A stretch of DNA of 64,000 nt from Steroidobacteraceae bacterium (GCA_027531255.1 JAPZRU010000008.1:186001-250000), one strand, 5' to 3'; shown: positions 8,454-17,276, counted from the first letter of the stretch. Translations and numbers: made by a program. Notes: generated by a model from the letters alone, not told the origin.

Positions 8454-10082
8454 ATGGCAGACAGGCGCATGACCTTCGGCGCGGCGGCGCGCGAGAAGGT
8501 GCTGCAGGGGGCGACCCAGCTCGCCGACGCCGTGCGGATCACGCTGGGTCCCAGGTCGAAGTCGGTGCTGATCCAGCGCGCGTGGGGCGTGCCGCTGGTG
8601 TGCAACGACGGCGTGACGATCGCGAAGGAGCTCAGGCTCGCGGACCCCGAGGAGAACCTCGGGGTGCAGATGCTGAGGCAGGCAGCGCAGGCGACCGGCG
8701 AGGCGGTGGGCGACGGCACCAGCACCGCGACAATACTGGCGCACGCGATGTTCGCCGACGGCGTGCGGAACGTGACCGCCGGCGCCAGCGCGATCGAGAT
8801 CAAGCGCGGTCTCGACCGCGCGCTCGCCGTCGCCGTAAAGGAACTGCTTGCCGTGTCGCGCCCGGTGTCGACGCGGCGTGAGCGGGCCCAGGTTGCGAGC
8901 ATCTCGGCGCACGACGACCGGTCGATCGGCGAGCTGGTCGCGGAGGCCACGGAGAAGGTCGGCGGCGACGGGGTGATCGCGGTCGAGGAGTCGAGGACCA
9001 CCGAGACGACGCTCGAGGTGGTCGAAGGCCTCCAGTTCGACCGCGGCTACATCTCGCCCTACTTCGTCACCGATCCCGAGCACCTCGAGGCGGTGCACGA
9101 GAACCCGCTGGTGCTGCTCACGGACCGCCGCCTCGCCGCAGTCGGGGAACTGCTGCCGCTGCTCGAGCAGCTCGCCAAGGGTGGAGCGCCGCTGCTCGTC
9201 GTGGCCGAGGACGTCGAAGGGGAGGCGCTCGCTACCCTCGTCGTGAATCACGCGCGCGGCGTGCTGAAGTGCGTCGCGGTCAAGGCGCCGGGGTACGGCG
9301 ACAGTCGCAAGGTGCTGCTTGCCGATCTGGCCGCGGTGACTGGCGGCGAGCTCGTCAGCGCGGAACTGGGGCGCCGGCTCGAGGACACTCAACGGGGCCA
9401 GCTCGGCCGTGCGCGGCGCGTCGTGGTCGACCGGGAGCACACGACGATCATCGGCGGCGGCGGCAATCGCGCGGCCATCGAGCAGCGCGTGGCGCAGATC
9501 CGTCTCGAGCGGGACCGAGCGACCAGCGACTACGAGCGCGGGCAGTTCGAGCGGCGCATCGCGCGACTGGCCGGTGGGGTGGCTGTGATCCGGGTCGGTG
9601 CACCGTCCGAGGCGGAGACCAAGGCCCGGAAGGACGCGCTCGACGACGCCATCAGTGCGACCCGGGCCGCGGTCGCAGAGGGCATCGTCCCGGGCGGCGG
9701 GCTCGCTCTCCTCCGCCTCGTGCCGGCCGTGCAGGCGGAGGAGGGGAGGTGCGAAGGGGACCAGCGCACCGGCGTGCAGATTCTCCGGCGAGCCCTCGAG
9801 GCGCCGACGCGGCAGATCGCCGCGAACTCCGCGGTCGATTCGGGAGTCGTGGTCGCTCGACTGATGGCGGGCGACGGCGACGTCGGCTACGACGCCGCGC
9901 AGGGGCAGTACGTGGACCTCTACGCGGCCGGCATCGTCGACCCGACGAAGGTGCTGCGTGTCGCGCTCGAGAACGCGGTGTCGGTCGCGAGCACGCTGCT
10001 GCTGACCGAGGCGACGCTGGTCGACGTCCCCGAGCCGGCCGAGCGGAGCGCGCGCTCGCCGGCGGCTACGCGCGAGCCCTGA
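8454..10082 (+). CDS. groEL: Chaperonin GroEL, additional copy without groES
   Basis: 542 residues from ATG 8454 with a GGAGGGA site 5 bases before. All chaperonin landmarks are present: LADAVRITLGPRSKSVLIQR, NDGVTIAKEL, the ATP loop VGDGTSTATILAHAM, YISPYFVTDPE, and VEGIVPGGGLALL-like AEGIVPGGGLALLR near residue 408. Unlike standard GroEL, the C-terminus ends in a Pro/Ala/Arg-rich tail with no GGM repeats, and there is no groES upstream or nearby. It is probably a second, condition-specific chaperonin. It diverges from prs across a 214-base region holding the direct repeats. Confidence 0.9.
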   Translation: MADRRMTFGAAAREKVLQGATQLADAVRITLGPRSKSVLIQRAWGVPLVCNDGVTIAKELRLADPEENLGVQMLRQAAQATGEAVGDGTSTATILAHAMFADGVRNVTAGASAIEIKRGLDRALAVAVKELLAVSRPVSTRRERAQVASISAHDDRSIGELVAEATEKVGGDGVIAVEESRTTETTLEVVEGLQFDRGYISPYFVTDPEHLEAVHENPLVLLTDRRLAAVGELLPLLEQLAKGGAPLLVVAEDVEGEALATLVVNHARGVLKCVAVKAPGYGDSRKVLLADLAAVTGGELVSAELGRRLEDTQRGQLGRARRVVVDREHTTIIGGGGNRAAIEQRVAQIRLERDRATSDYERGQFERRIARLAGGVAVIRVGAPSEAETKARKDALDDAISATRAAVAEGIVPGGGLALLRLVPAVQAEEGRCEGDQRTGVQILRRALEAPTRQIAANSAVDSGVVVARLMAGDGDVGYDAAQGQYVDLYAAGIVDPTKVLRVALENAVSVASTLLLTEATLVDVPEPAERSARSPAATREP

Positions 10083-10112
10083 ACGCGGCGCGGGGCCTGC
10101 GCGGCGCCGCCG

Positions 10113-10589
10113 TCAGCGCGGCGTGCCGGTCTCGCACAGCCACTGCGCCTCCAGGAGCGCGGGCCGGAGCCGGCGTGCCAGCACGGCGGCATCCACGTGG
10201 GTCAGGTCCTTCGCGACCTGGCTCGCCAGCCGCGCGAGCGACGCCTTCGACAGACGCGAGCGGATCTCCCCGAGCATGCGGGGCTCCGCGACGAGAATGA
10301 GTGCGTCATGGCCGCGCAGCCGAGCGCGTGTGCTGGACCGCCGCGCGATGGCGCGCGCGAAGGCTCCCACCGCATTGTCGCGCGCGCGGCTGCGCGGCGC
10401 GAGTTCCTGCGGCTGGCGGGTCGCGGGGTTGCGGCGACGACCGGCACGGCTCGCGACGAGGTCGCGCTCGTGCCGCCCGAGGGCGGTGTTCGCGATCTCG
10501 TCGAGCACGTGCAGTTCGGGATCGCCGGATCGGGCTTCGTAGATCCGCACGCCCGCGCGATCGGCAACGATGATCTGGATGTTGCTCAT
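10113..10589 (-). CDS. Host-attachment-family protein
   Basis: 158 residues from ATG 10589 with a GGAGGAC site. The N-terminal IIVADRAGVRIYEARSGD, the central Arg-rich linker, and the C-terminal LILVAEPRMLGEIRSRLS followed by VAKDLTHVDAAVLARRLRP fit the family called protein required for attachment to host cells (Host_attach). That fold relates to eRF1 domain 1 and the BaeRF proteins. The biochemical role is not established. Members often sit in stress clusters of Proteobacteria, and here the gene is the last of a minus-strand run with the FixJ-type regulator 41 bases upstream. Confidence 0.7.
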   Translation of the reverse strand: MSNIQIIVADRAGVRIYEARSGDPELHVLDEIANTALGRHERDLVASRAGRRRNPATRQPQELAPRSRARDNAVGAFARAIARRSSTRARLRGHDALILVAEPRMLGEIRSRLSKASLARLASQVAKDLTHVDAAVLARRLRPALLEAQWLCETGTPR

Positions 10590-10630
10590 CGGAGTCCTCC
10601 ACTGCGCAAGGGGGTGCCGCGGTGCGGCGT

Positions 10631-11236
10631 TCACCCGAGGAGGTCGAACGCCCTGACCAGTTCGGGGACCGATCTCACGCGGAGCTTTTCGAAGGCACGC
10701 GCCCGATGCGCTTCCACGGTTCGCTCGCTGATCCCGAGCACCGTGGCCATGGCTTTCGTCGCGCGGCCGGCCAGGACCTGCTCGAGCACCTGGCTCTCGC
10801 GCGCGGTCAGCGACTGGAGCCGCGTGCGCAGCAGCGAACGCATGCGGGCGCGAGGGCGCTGGCCCTGCTCGGCGCGCAGGGCACGGTTCACTGCCTCGAG
10901 CAGGTCGTGCTCGCGCGCGGGCTTCATCAGGAAGTGGGTCGCGCCGTCCTTCAGCGCCCGCAGGGCCGTGGGCACGTCGCCGTAGGCCGTCAGGAACACC
11001 ACCGCGAGCGGTGACTCGAGCTCGCGGAGTCGCTCCATCAGCGCGAGCCCGTCCATTCCGCCCATGCGGAGGTCGAGGAGCACGCAACCCTTCATCGTCG
11101 GCTGGTAGGCCGCCAGGAACTCCTCCGCCGACGCGAAGGTCGCCACCGCGAGCCCGAGCGACTGCATCAGCAGGGCGGTCGAGTCGGCGACCGCGCGATC
11201 GTCGTCGATCACGTAGACGGTCCCGTCGATGTTCAC
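10631..11236 (-). CDS. FixJ-type response regulator
   Basis: 201 residues from GTG 11236 with GGAGG upstream; the start overlaps the stop of the preceding sensor-like gene (GTGA). The receiver domain (about 5-120) has acidic residues in VIDDDRA, the phosphoacceptor Asp in VLLDLRMGGMDGL (about 55) and the Lys in FLMKPAREHDLL (about 105). The LuxR/FixJ DNA-binding domain is at the C-terminus (SLTARESQVLEQVLAG, then GISERTVEAHRARAFEKL). FixJ/DosR-type regulators often respond to oxygen or redox. It is the best local candidate controller for the stress island. Confidence 0.9.
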   Translation of the reverse strand: MNIDGTVYVIDDDRAVADSTALLMQSLGLAVATFASAEEFLAAYQPTMKGCVLLDLRMGGMDGLALMERLRELESPLAVVFLTAYGDVPTALRALKDGATHFLMKPAREHDLLEAVNRALRAEQGQRPRARMRSLLRTRLQSLTARESQVLEQVLAGRATKAMATVLGISERTVEAHRARAFEKLRVRSVPELVRAFDLLG

Positions 11237-11961
11237 GGTGCCACCTCCGTCGCCACCCGGTCGGCGTCCGGCACTGCACCGAGGGGCGAGGCTGGTGCGG
11301 AGCGGAGGTGCCGCAAGGCCACCGCCGCACGGTCGACCTGCTCGGCGAGGCGGACGAGCGACGCGGCGAGCGGCTCGCGGATCGCCGACTCCGCCGGGTC
11401 GAGCCGCGCGGCCAGTCGGGACGCCGCGCTCGCGTAGTTCGCGATCGCCGCGAGGGGCTGGCTCAGTTGATGTGCGAGGGCGTGCGCCAGTTCCGCGAGC
11501 GCGGTTTCCGACGCTGGGTCCACCGCGGACGCGACCGGGACGGCGGCCGCCTCGGCACCGCGCCCCGCGCCGCCGGTCAGTTCGCGAACGGCCAGGAGCA
11601 GCGCGTCTCCTCCCGGGCCACGGAACGCGCGCAGCCGTGCGGCCAGCGGTCGACGGGCGCCGTGGCTGCCGACGATGAGCCATTCCAGTTCGAAGTCTGC
11701 GTCGGGGTGGCAACGCGCGCGCTCGAATCTGCGCCGCGTCGACTGGCGGCACTCGGGTGCGACGAAGGTGTCGCAGTATGCATCCGGCGAGGGCACCGGG
11801 CAGCCGGGCTCGACCGAGTGGATCCTGGCCAGCCGCGCGGGCCAGCGGCTGCGCGAGTGGCTCCGGTGTTCGAGCCGCAGCACTCCGCAGGCGCTCGACC
11901 GATCGAACTGGTCGGCGAGCCAGCAGTACTCCCGCAGCCACGTGGTGGGCGCTCGAGACAT
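11233..11961 (-). CDS. Sensor-like protein with a histidine phosphotransfer domain but no ATPase domain
   Basis: 242 residues. The N-terminal half (about 1-150) resembles a degenerate PAS module. The C-terminal part has a histidine-kinase H-box, LAHALAHQLSQPLAAIANYA (about 165-184), followed by a second helix rich in Leu, Arg and Ala. The protein stops there: no N, G1 or G2 boxes of a HATPase_c domain exist, and the next frame is the response regulator. The neighbouring kinase gene has a related layout (WMADQF against WLADQF near the N-terminus, CHELEQPLTALAHYA as H-box) plus a full ATPase domain, so this looks like a shortened paralogue. It might be phosphorylated in trans. Confidence 0.7.
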   Translation of the reverse strand: MSRAPTTWLREYCWLADQFDRSSACGVLRLEHRSHSRSRWPARLARIHSVEPGCPVPSPDAYCDTFVAPECRQSTRRRFERARCHPDADFELEWLIVGSHGARRPLAARLRAFRGPGGDALLLAVRELTGGAGRGAEAAAVPVASAVDPASETALAELAHALAHQLSQPLAAIANYASAASRLAARLDPAESAIREPLAASLVRLAEQVDRAAVALRHLRSAPASPLGAVPDADRVATEVAP

Positions 11962-12146
11962 GGACCATCCTGCCTCACACGGGAAAAGACGCTAGCACAG
12001 ATCGCCGAACTCCCAGCGTCGCGGATGGGAAGCCGAGCGTTGGAGTGCGAGTGTCCGCGTGCCAATTCGCTGCGTCGATCGCATCGGCCCGCGTGCGCGG
12101 CGCTGATTGCTGCGCATGCAGCCCGTCGAGCGCCGGTGGCGCGACG

Positions 12147-13304
12147 TCACGGGGCCGAGTGAGGACGCGAGCCCGTCGGCAGTGCGAGCGTGGCCGTGAC
12201 GCCACCTTCCGGGTTCGGGATCAGCGACAGGCGGCCCGCATGCTGTCCTGCGATCGATTCGTCGACGCGCAACCCGAGCGTAAACTCTTCGCCGACGGTG
12301 TCGTGGAACGGCAGGAGCACCTGGCGGCCGACGCCGTCCCGGAGTCCGATGCCCCGATCGATCACCCGGATCTCCATGCCCTGGTCCGAGCGGCACGTGA
12401 CGAGCTCCACGACGAGACCGGGCGTCGCCGCGGCGGCCGATGCTTCGACGGCGTTGCACACGAGGTTGATCACGGCCAGCTGGATCGCCGCCGGATCCAC
12501 GTCCAACCTCGGCAGCGAGCGGTCGGCGTCGAATCGGAGTCCGACGCCGTGGCGGGTCGCGAAGGCCTCGAGCAGCGGCACGATCTCGGCGAGCGAGTCG
12601 TTCAGGTCGGTCGCGACGACCTCGCCGTGCGGGGCCCGCGACAGCGCGCGGATGCGCCGGAGCGCTGCGGTCGCGCGTTCCACCTGGGCCAGGATCCCGT
12701 CGTGCGCTGCGCGGAGTCGAGCGGGGTCCGTCGACGGCGCGAGCGCCAGGCGCGCGGCGGCGCCGGCGTAATGTGCCAGCGCCGTGAGGGGCTGTTCCAG
12801 TTCGTGGCAGAAGCCGCTCGCGACCTCGCCGATCACCGCGAGGCGCGTGAGTGTGCCGAGGCGGTCGTCGGCGTCGCCCGGGATCGCCGCCGGCTGCCGT
12901 CGCGCCGCGACCGGGCGGACCACGCCGAGTACCACCGTGCCGTCCGGCGCCACGAATCCGCGGACGACGGCGTGGATCCGGGGCGCGTCCTCGTCATCGC
13001 CCTCGTCCAGCACGCCGTAGTCGACGGCATGGTCGGTGCCCGGCCGCGCGCCCGCAGCTTCGAGCGCTTCGCGGACCGCGGGTCGGTCGCGCGGGCGCAC
13101 GCAGCGCTGCAGGTAGTCCTCGATCGAGGCGATCGTCGACTCGTGCCGCAGCCTGTGGAGTTCCGCGAAGCCCGGGGAGGTCTCGCTGCGGCCGGCATCG
13201 AGGTCGTGCAGTCTGAAGGTCGCGATCGAGCCGAGCGCGTAGAACTGGTCGGCCATCCACCGAGTCTCGGCGGGCGTCGTGACGCGTGGATCCGCTGCAG
13301 CCAT
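12147..13304 (-). CDS. PAS-domain sensor histidine kinase
   Basis: 385 residues from ATG 13304 with GGGAGG 7 bases upstream. A PAS-like domain (about 20-140), the H-box VASGFCHELEQPLTALAHYA (about 160), the N-box AVINLVCNAVEAS (about 285) and the G1 box RVIDRGIGLRDG are visible. The ATP-lid segment is HDTVGEEFTLGLRVDESIA, ending in GGVTATLALP. No membrane segment is seen, so it is cytosolic. The H-box group (FixL/DctB-like ELxQPLTAL) matches FixJ-type partners. It probably signals to the regulator at 10,631, with the shortened sensor between them. A 185-base gap separates it from that gene. Confidence 0.88.
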   Translation of the reverse strand: MAAADPRVTTPAETRWMADQFYALGSIATFRLHDLDAGRSETSPGFAELHRLRHESTIASIEDYLQRCVRPRDRPAVREALEAAGARPGTDHAVDYGVLDEGDDEDAPRIHAVVRGFVAPDGTVVLGVVRPVAARRQPAAIPGDADDRLGTLTRLAVIGEVASGFCHELEQPLTALAHYAGAAARLALAPSTDPARLRAAHDGILAQVERATAALRRIRALSRAPHGEVVATDLNDSLAEIVPLLEAFATRHGVGLRFDADRSLPRLDVDPAAIQLAVINLVCNAVEASAAAATPGLVVELVTCRSDQGMEIRVIDRGIGLRDGVGRQVLLPFHDTVGEEFTLGLRVDESIAGQHAGRLSLIPNPEGGVTATLALPTGSRPHSAP

Positions 13305-13555
13305 TCCGCGCCTCCCAGGGCCTGCGTTGCGTGGGCTGCCCGACTGTGGTCCACGAGACCTCGCGAGCCTAGTGCGCGCGTCGAAGGCCGCGGGCCGCGA
13401 CGTTTCGCGCGCGGAGGGTATGCGGCGCCGCCTCCGCCGCGCGACGCGCGTCCCGCGTGGTCCTGCGCCTCGTGCGTCGACCGGCGGGTCGCGCCGCGAC
13501 GCACGGCTTCCGTTCGCCTTCGGGGAAGCGACGTTGCGTTCGTGGCCCCTCGACG

Positions 13556-15340
13556 TCACCTTGCTCCGGCGGCAGCGAGAGCTCCCGCGGGCATCGCCCT
13601 CGTGGCCCGGTAGACCACGAAGCGGCTCGGGGTCCCGGCGTCGACGACCGCGGTCTCCCAGCCGAGGGGAGCCGCGCGGGCCCGGATCTCGCCCCGCGCA
13701 TCCACCGCTACGTAGTTCGCGAGCGCGTCCCCGAGTCGCCCTCGCTGGCCGCGGTAGTTCTCGGGGTGCAGGACCAGGTAGCGGACGTCCCGCTGTTCGA
13801 GGTACACGAAGAACTCGTCGCGGCTGGCCGAGTTTGGCGTCTGGACGATCTGCAATGGCTTGTCCACGAGCCACAGCAGCCCGAAGAACTCCTGCGTGGG
13901 CCCGATCACGAGGCGCGAGCCCGGGGTCGCCTCCCGCTGCATCCAGTCGAGCAGACGCCACGCGGCCGGCGATGCCCGCACGAGCGGCTGCGGCCCGGTC
14001 AGCGCCTCCGTCGCGACCGCGTGCGTCGTCGCGAGCGCGGCGACGGACGTGGCTGCAAGCACCGCGCCGCGCCGCAGCGCGACCTCGCTCGCGACGCGCG
14101 CCAGGGCGGCGTGGAGCGCGGATGCCGCGTACATGAGCCAGATCGGTATCAGCGGCGCGTGGTAGCGGTGGGCCTCGAACAGCGTGTTCCAACTGAAGAA
14201 GGCGACGAACGCGACCGTCCACCCTGCGGTGACGGCCGCCTCCCACGAGCGTCGGCGCAGCCACCAGCCCGCGGCGGCGAGCAGCAGCAGTCCGCCGCCG
14301 ATCGCGCGGGAGAGTCCGGGCGGCACCGGGTCGGCCGGACCGAGCGCCGTGGGTATCACGCGGGTGAGTTCGCTGCGCACGCCCCGCAGCGCGCGGCCGG
14401 CGACCTGGCGCGCGGTCTTCTCGCCGAAGTACTCGGAGGCGGTCGGCAAACCGTTGCGCTCGATGCGCTTGATGCCGTACTGGTCGTACCACAGCACCGA
14501 ATCGGCCGCGCCCAGTTCGTCCCAGCTGTCCATCCAGGAGATGTGCGAGTTCATGCCCTCGTAGACGGGCGTACCGTGGGCGATCACGTTCCGGACCACG
14601 AGCGGCGACGACACGAGCGCACCGCAGAGCACCAGAGCCCAGAAGCGGGGCGTCACGAGGGGGCCACGGCCGGCGTAGGCGAGCGCGGCCGCCAGCAGGC
14701 CGAGCCCGAGCAGCGCGGCGGAGGCCTTCGTGAGCCACGCGAGCCCCAGCAGCACGCCGGCCGCTACCCAGGCGAACGTGCGTCGACGCGCGGCGCCCGC
14801 ATCGCGGGGCGTGCCCGGCGACGCCGGCGCCGTTTCGGCACGTGCCGTGAGCAGGCACCAGGTCCACAGCGCCAGCAGCGCGAACTGGGTCTCGTGGTTG
14901 ACGTGCGAACTCGCGTCCACGAGCGAGGTGCTGCCCGCATAGAGCGTGGTCGCCACCAGCGCGGGCACGGCACCGAAGCGTCGCCACGCGATCCACGCGA
15001 GGCTGGCCAGGAGCGCGGTGCCGAACGCGAGGTTCAGCAGTTTCGCCTGCACGAAGAATTCGGGGGTCCGCTCCGCGAAGGGCGCGAGAAGCGCCGGGTA
15101 CAGGAAGTGGCGCTCGACGATGGGGTAGCGGCCCGCGTACGCGTCGCGCAGCGCGGCGAGGGGCCCGCCGTGCTCGGCGACGTACAGCGCGTGGCCGAGG
15201 TATGGCTCGGTGTCCTGCCAACCGGGGTCGTTCGCGGCTCGCAGCGCGCCGTAGGTCCAGGCGACGAACGCGACGATCACGAGGCCGAGTGCCAGCAGAG
15301 GCGGGCGCGCGGCACGCGGGACCGAGAACGAGGCCGGCAT
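13556..15340 (-). CDS. GT39-like membrane glycosyltransferase (ArnT/PMT clan)
   Basis: 594 residues from ATG 15340 with AGGAG upstream. About 10-12 hydrophobic helices (for example LLALGLVIVAFVAWTYGAL near the N-terminus, then AGVLLGLAWLTKASAALLGL) carry acidic residues in an early periplasmic loop (DPGWQDTEPYLGHAL), as in the dolichyl/undecaprenyl-phosphate-sugar-dependent mannosyltransferase and ArnT families. The C-terminal soluble part ends in a globular domain. Such enzymes move a sugar from a polyprenyl phosphate carrier to lipid A, glycan or protein in the periplasm. It is the last gene of an operon with GT2 and YdjC genes. The acceptor is unknown. Confidence 0.78.
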   Translation of the reverse strand: MPASFSVPRAARPPLLALGLVIVAFVAWTYGALRAANDPGWQDTEPYLGHALYVAEHGGPLAALRDAYAGRYPIVERHFLYPALLAPFAERTPEFFVQAKLLNLAFGTALLASLAWIAWRRFGAVPALVATTLYAGSTSLVDASSHVNHETQFALLALWTWCLLTARAETAPASPGTPRDAGAARRRTFAWVAAGVLLGLAWLTKASAALLGLGLLAAALAYAGRGPLVTPRFWALVLCGALVSSPLVVRNVIAHGTPVYEGMNSHISWMDSWDELGAADSVLWYDQYGIKRIERNGLPTASEYFGEKTARQVAGRALRGVRSELTRVIPTALGPADPVPPGLSRAIGGGLLLLAAAGWWLRRRSWEAAVTAGWTVAFVAFFSWNTLFEAHRYHAPLIPIWLMYAASALHAALARVASEVALRRGAVLAATSVAALATTHAVATEALTGPQPLVRASPAAWRLLDWMQREATPGSRLVIGPTQEFFGLLWLVDKPLQIVQTPNSASRDEFFVYLEQRDVRYLVLHPENYRGQRGRLGDALANYVAVDARGEIRARAAPLGWETAVVDAGTPSRFVVYRATRAMPAGALAAAGAR

Positions 15341-15396
15341 AGTCGTACTCCTGCGCGGCGCGGGACACGGGCCGCGGAAGGGTGGGGCAACGGGAC

Positions 15397-16416
15397 TCAG
15401 ATCGCGCGGATGCCGCCGGCGGCGCCCGTGGAGCGCACGGTGGCGGCGTCGACGCCGGGCGCATCGGCGGCAGCCGCGTCCGGCGGCTCGCGCCGGCATG
15501 CGACGACGTAGGGCGGCCGGTGCTTGATCTCGTCGTAGATCTTCGCGATGTACTCGCCGATCACGCCGAGGCTGATCATCACGAAGCTGCCGATCAGCAG
15601 CAGCGTCATGATCGTCGTCGCGAAGCCGGAAACCGCGATGCCGTTTGCCCAAGACCAGATCGCTTCGCCGCCGATCACGAGCCCCATCAGCAAGGTCAGC
15701 ACGCCGAGGTAACCGACCACCCGCAAGGGTGCAGCGCTGAACGACACGGTGGCCGTCCACGCCAGTCCCACCAGCCCCGACAGCGACCAGTGGCTGACGC
15801 CGACGCGGCGTGGAGCCACGTCGAACTCCACGCAGGCCTGCTCGAACCCGATCCATTGCGCGAGCCCGCGGTAGAAGCGGTGCCGCTCGGGCAGCTCGTG
15901 CACGAGCACGTCGACGACCTGCCGGTCCAGCAACTTGAAGTCGGAGGCGTTGCGCAACTCGATGCCGCCGAGCCGGCCGATCAGCGCGTTCACCAGTTTC
16001 GCCCGGGCGGTCGCGTACCAGCGCTCGTCGCCGCGACTGCGCTTCACCCCGTGGACGATGCGCGCGCCGCGTTCCCAGGCCTCGACCATTCGCGGGATCG
16101 TGGACGGGGGGTGCTGCAGGTCGGCGTCGATCGTGATCACGGCGGCGCCACGCGCCGCCTCGAGGCCCGCGCAGAGCGCCGCTTCCTTGCCGAAGTTGCG
16201 GGACAGGCGGATCGCACGCACGGTCACGCCCGCGTGCGCGCACTCCGCCGCACGCTCGAACGTGGCGTCCCGGCTGCCGTCGTCCACCACGACGATCTCG
16301 TACGGGTAGGCGAGGCGGGCCATCACGTCGGCGACGGCGCGGATCATCCAGGGAATGCCGTGCTCCTCGTCGTGCGCGGGTATCACGATGCTCAGGAGCG
16401 GGCGCGCGACGCTCAC
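15397..16416 (-). CDS. GT2 polyprenyl-phosphate glycosyltransferase (ArnC/GtrB-like)
   Basis: 339 residues from GTG 16416, overlapping the YdjC stop as GTGA. The GT-A fold has LLSIVIPAHDEEHGI (about 7-21), VVVDDGSRDAT, a DXD equivalent in VITIDADLQHPPSTI (about 95), and HRFYRGLAQWIGF further on. Two transmembrane helices near the C-terminus (VGYLGVLTLLMGLVIGGEAI and TIMTLLLIGSFVMISLGVIG) are typical of DPM1/ArnC/GtrB enzymes that load a sugar on undecaprenyl phosphate at the cytoplasmic face. The product is probably the donor for the GT39 protein next door. Confidence 0.87.
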   Translation of the reverse strand: MSVARPLLSIVIPAHDEEHGIPWMIRAVADVMARLAYPYEIVVVDDGSRDATFERAAECAHAGVTVRAIRLSRNFGKEAALCAGLEAARGAAVITIDADLQHPPSTIPRMVEAWERGARIVHGVKRSRGDERWYATARAKLVNALIGRLGGIELRNASDFKLLDRQVVDVLVHELPERHRFYRGLAQWIGFEQACVEFDVAPRRVGVSHWSLSGLVGLAWTATVSFSAAPLRVVGYLGVLTLLMGLVIGGEAIWSWANGIAVSGFATTIMTLLLIGSFVMISLGVIGEYIAKIYDEIKHRPPYVVACRREPPDAAAADAPGVDAATVRSTGAAGGIRAI

Positions 16417-17276
16417 GAGGCGAGCCCCGTGCAGGACTGGACCGCGAGGTCGGAGTAGCGCACGAGTTCGATGCGATGGCGTCGGCGCAGTTCGGCGAAC
16501 ACGCCGCCGGTCAGCGCCCGGAGTTCGCCTTCCCAGTCGTGATACGCGCTCAGCCGCGGGTCGGCCACGGCCGCGGGGTCGCGATGCCCCGGGTGGCACA
16601 TGAGCTCGTAAACGCCTCCGGGCGCGAGCCTGGGCAGACGCCAGGCGAGGTAGCGGTCGTCGATGCGCCCGCTCGCCGACAGGCCGAGCAGCGGCAGTCC
16701 CTGCAGGCCGGTGTCGAACCTGCGCGCCAGCGCCAGTGCAGCGGATCGCCAGTGGGAGGCGGGCGAAGCCGCCGCACGCCATTCGGGGCCCGGCGCCCGC
16801 ACGTATGGAATCTCGAACTCGCGCGCGAGTTCGAGCGCCACGCGGGCGAGCGCTGGAAACGCGTGCACGTGCTCGTGCGAGTTCAGGAACGACGGGCGTA
16901 CGCCGGCCAGCCGGCAGCGGCGGATCTGCGCGCGCCACTCGTCGGCGATCGCGCCGACCGGCAGGCTGCCGGTCACGAGCCGCGCGAGCAGGAGCTCCTT
17001 GGGCGGGAACTCGCCGCCGTAGGCCCGGAAACGCCGGCGCAGGCTGGCCGTGAGCGGCCGGCCGAAGGTCGCGTTCAGGTGGATGCCCACGTCGGCGCCG
17101 GGCTCGGCGAGCAGCGGTCGCAGCCACCGGTCGAGTGCCTCGCCGTTCGCCATCACGCCGGTCGCGGTCACCGCCCCGGCACGGATGGCGTCCAGGATTC
17201 CCGCGGAAACCCGGTCGAAGGCGCCGAAGTCGTCCGCATTGACGACGAGGCGCGTCGCGCGTCCGGCGACCCCCAT
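16413..17276 (-). CDS. YdjC/ChbG-family carbohydrate deacetylase (HpnK-like)
   Basis: 287 residues from ATG 17276 with GGGAGGG upstream. Zinc-site motifs of the family are clear: VVNADDFGAFDRVS (about 11-24), VGIHLNATFGRPL (about 83), NSHEHVHAFPAL (about 142-153) and YELMCHPGH (about 216). Family members remove N-acetyl groups from amino sugars; HpnK is a relative named from hopanoid clusters. Its place as first gene before a GT2 and a GT39 enzyme suggests that it deacylates the carrier-linked sugar, as ArnD does in the aminoarabinose pathway by a different fold. The exact substrate is inference. Confidence 0.85.
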   Translation of the reverse strand: MGVAGRATRLVVNADDFGAFDRVSAGILDAIRAGAVTATGVMANGEALDRWLRPLLAEPGADVGIHLNATFGRPLTASLRRRFRAYGGEFPPKELLLARLVTGSLPVGAIADEWRAQIRRCRLAGVRPSFLNSHEHVHAFPALARVALELAREFEIPYVRAPGPEWRAAASPASHWRSAALALARRFDTGLQGLPLLGLSASGRIDDRYLAWRLPRLAPGGVYELMCHPGHRDPAAVADPRLSAYHDWEGELRALTGGVFAELRRRHRIELVRYSDLAVQSCTGLAS

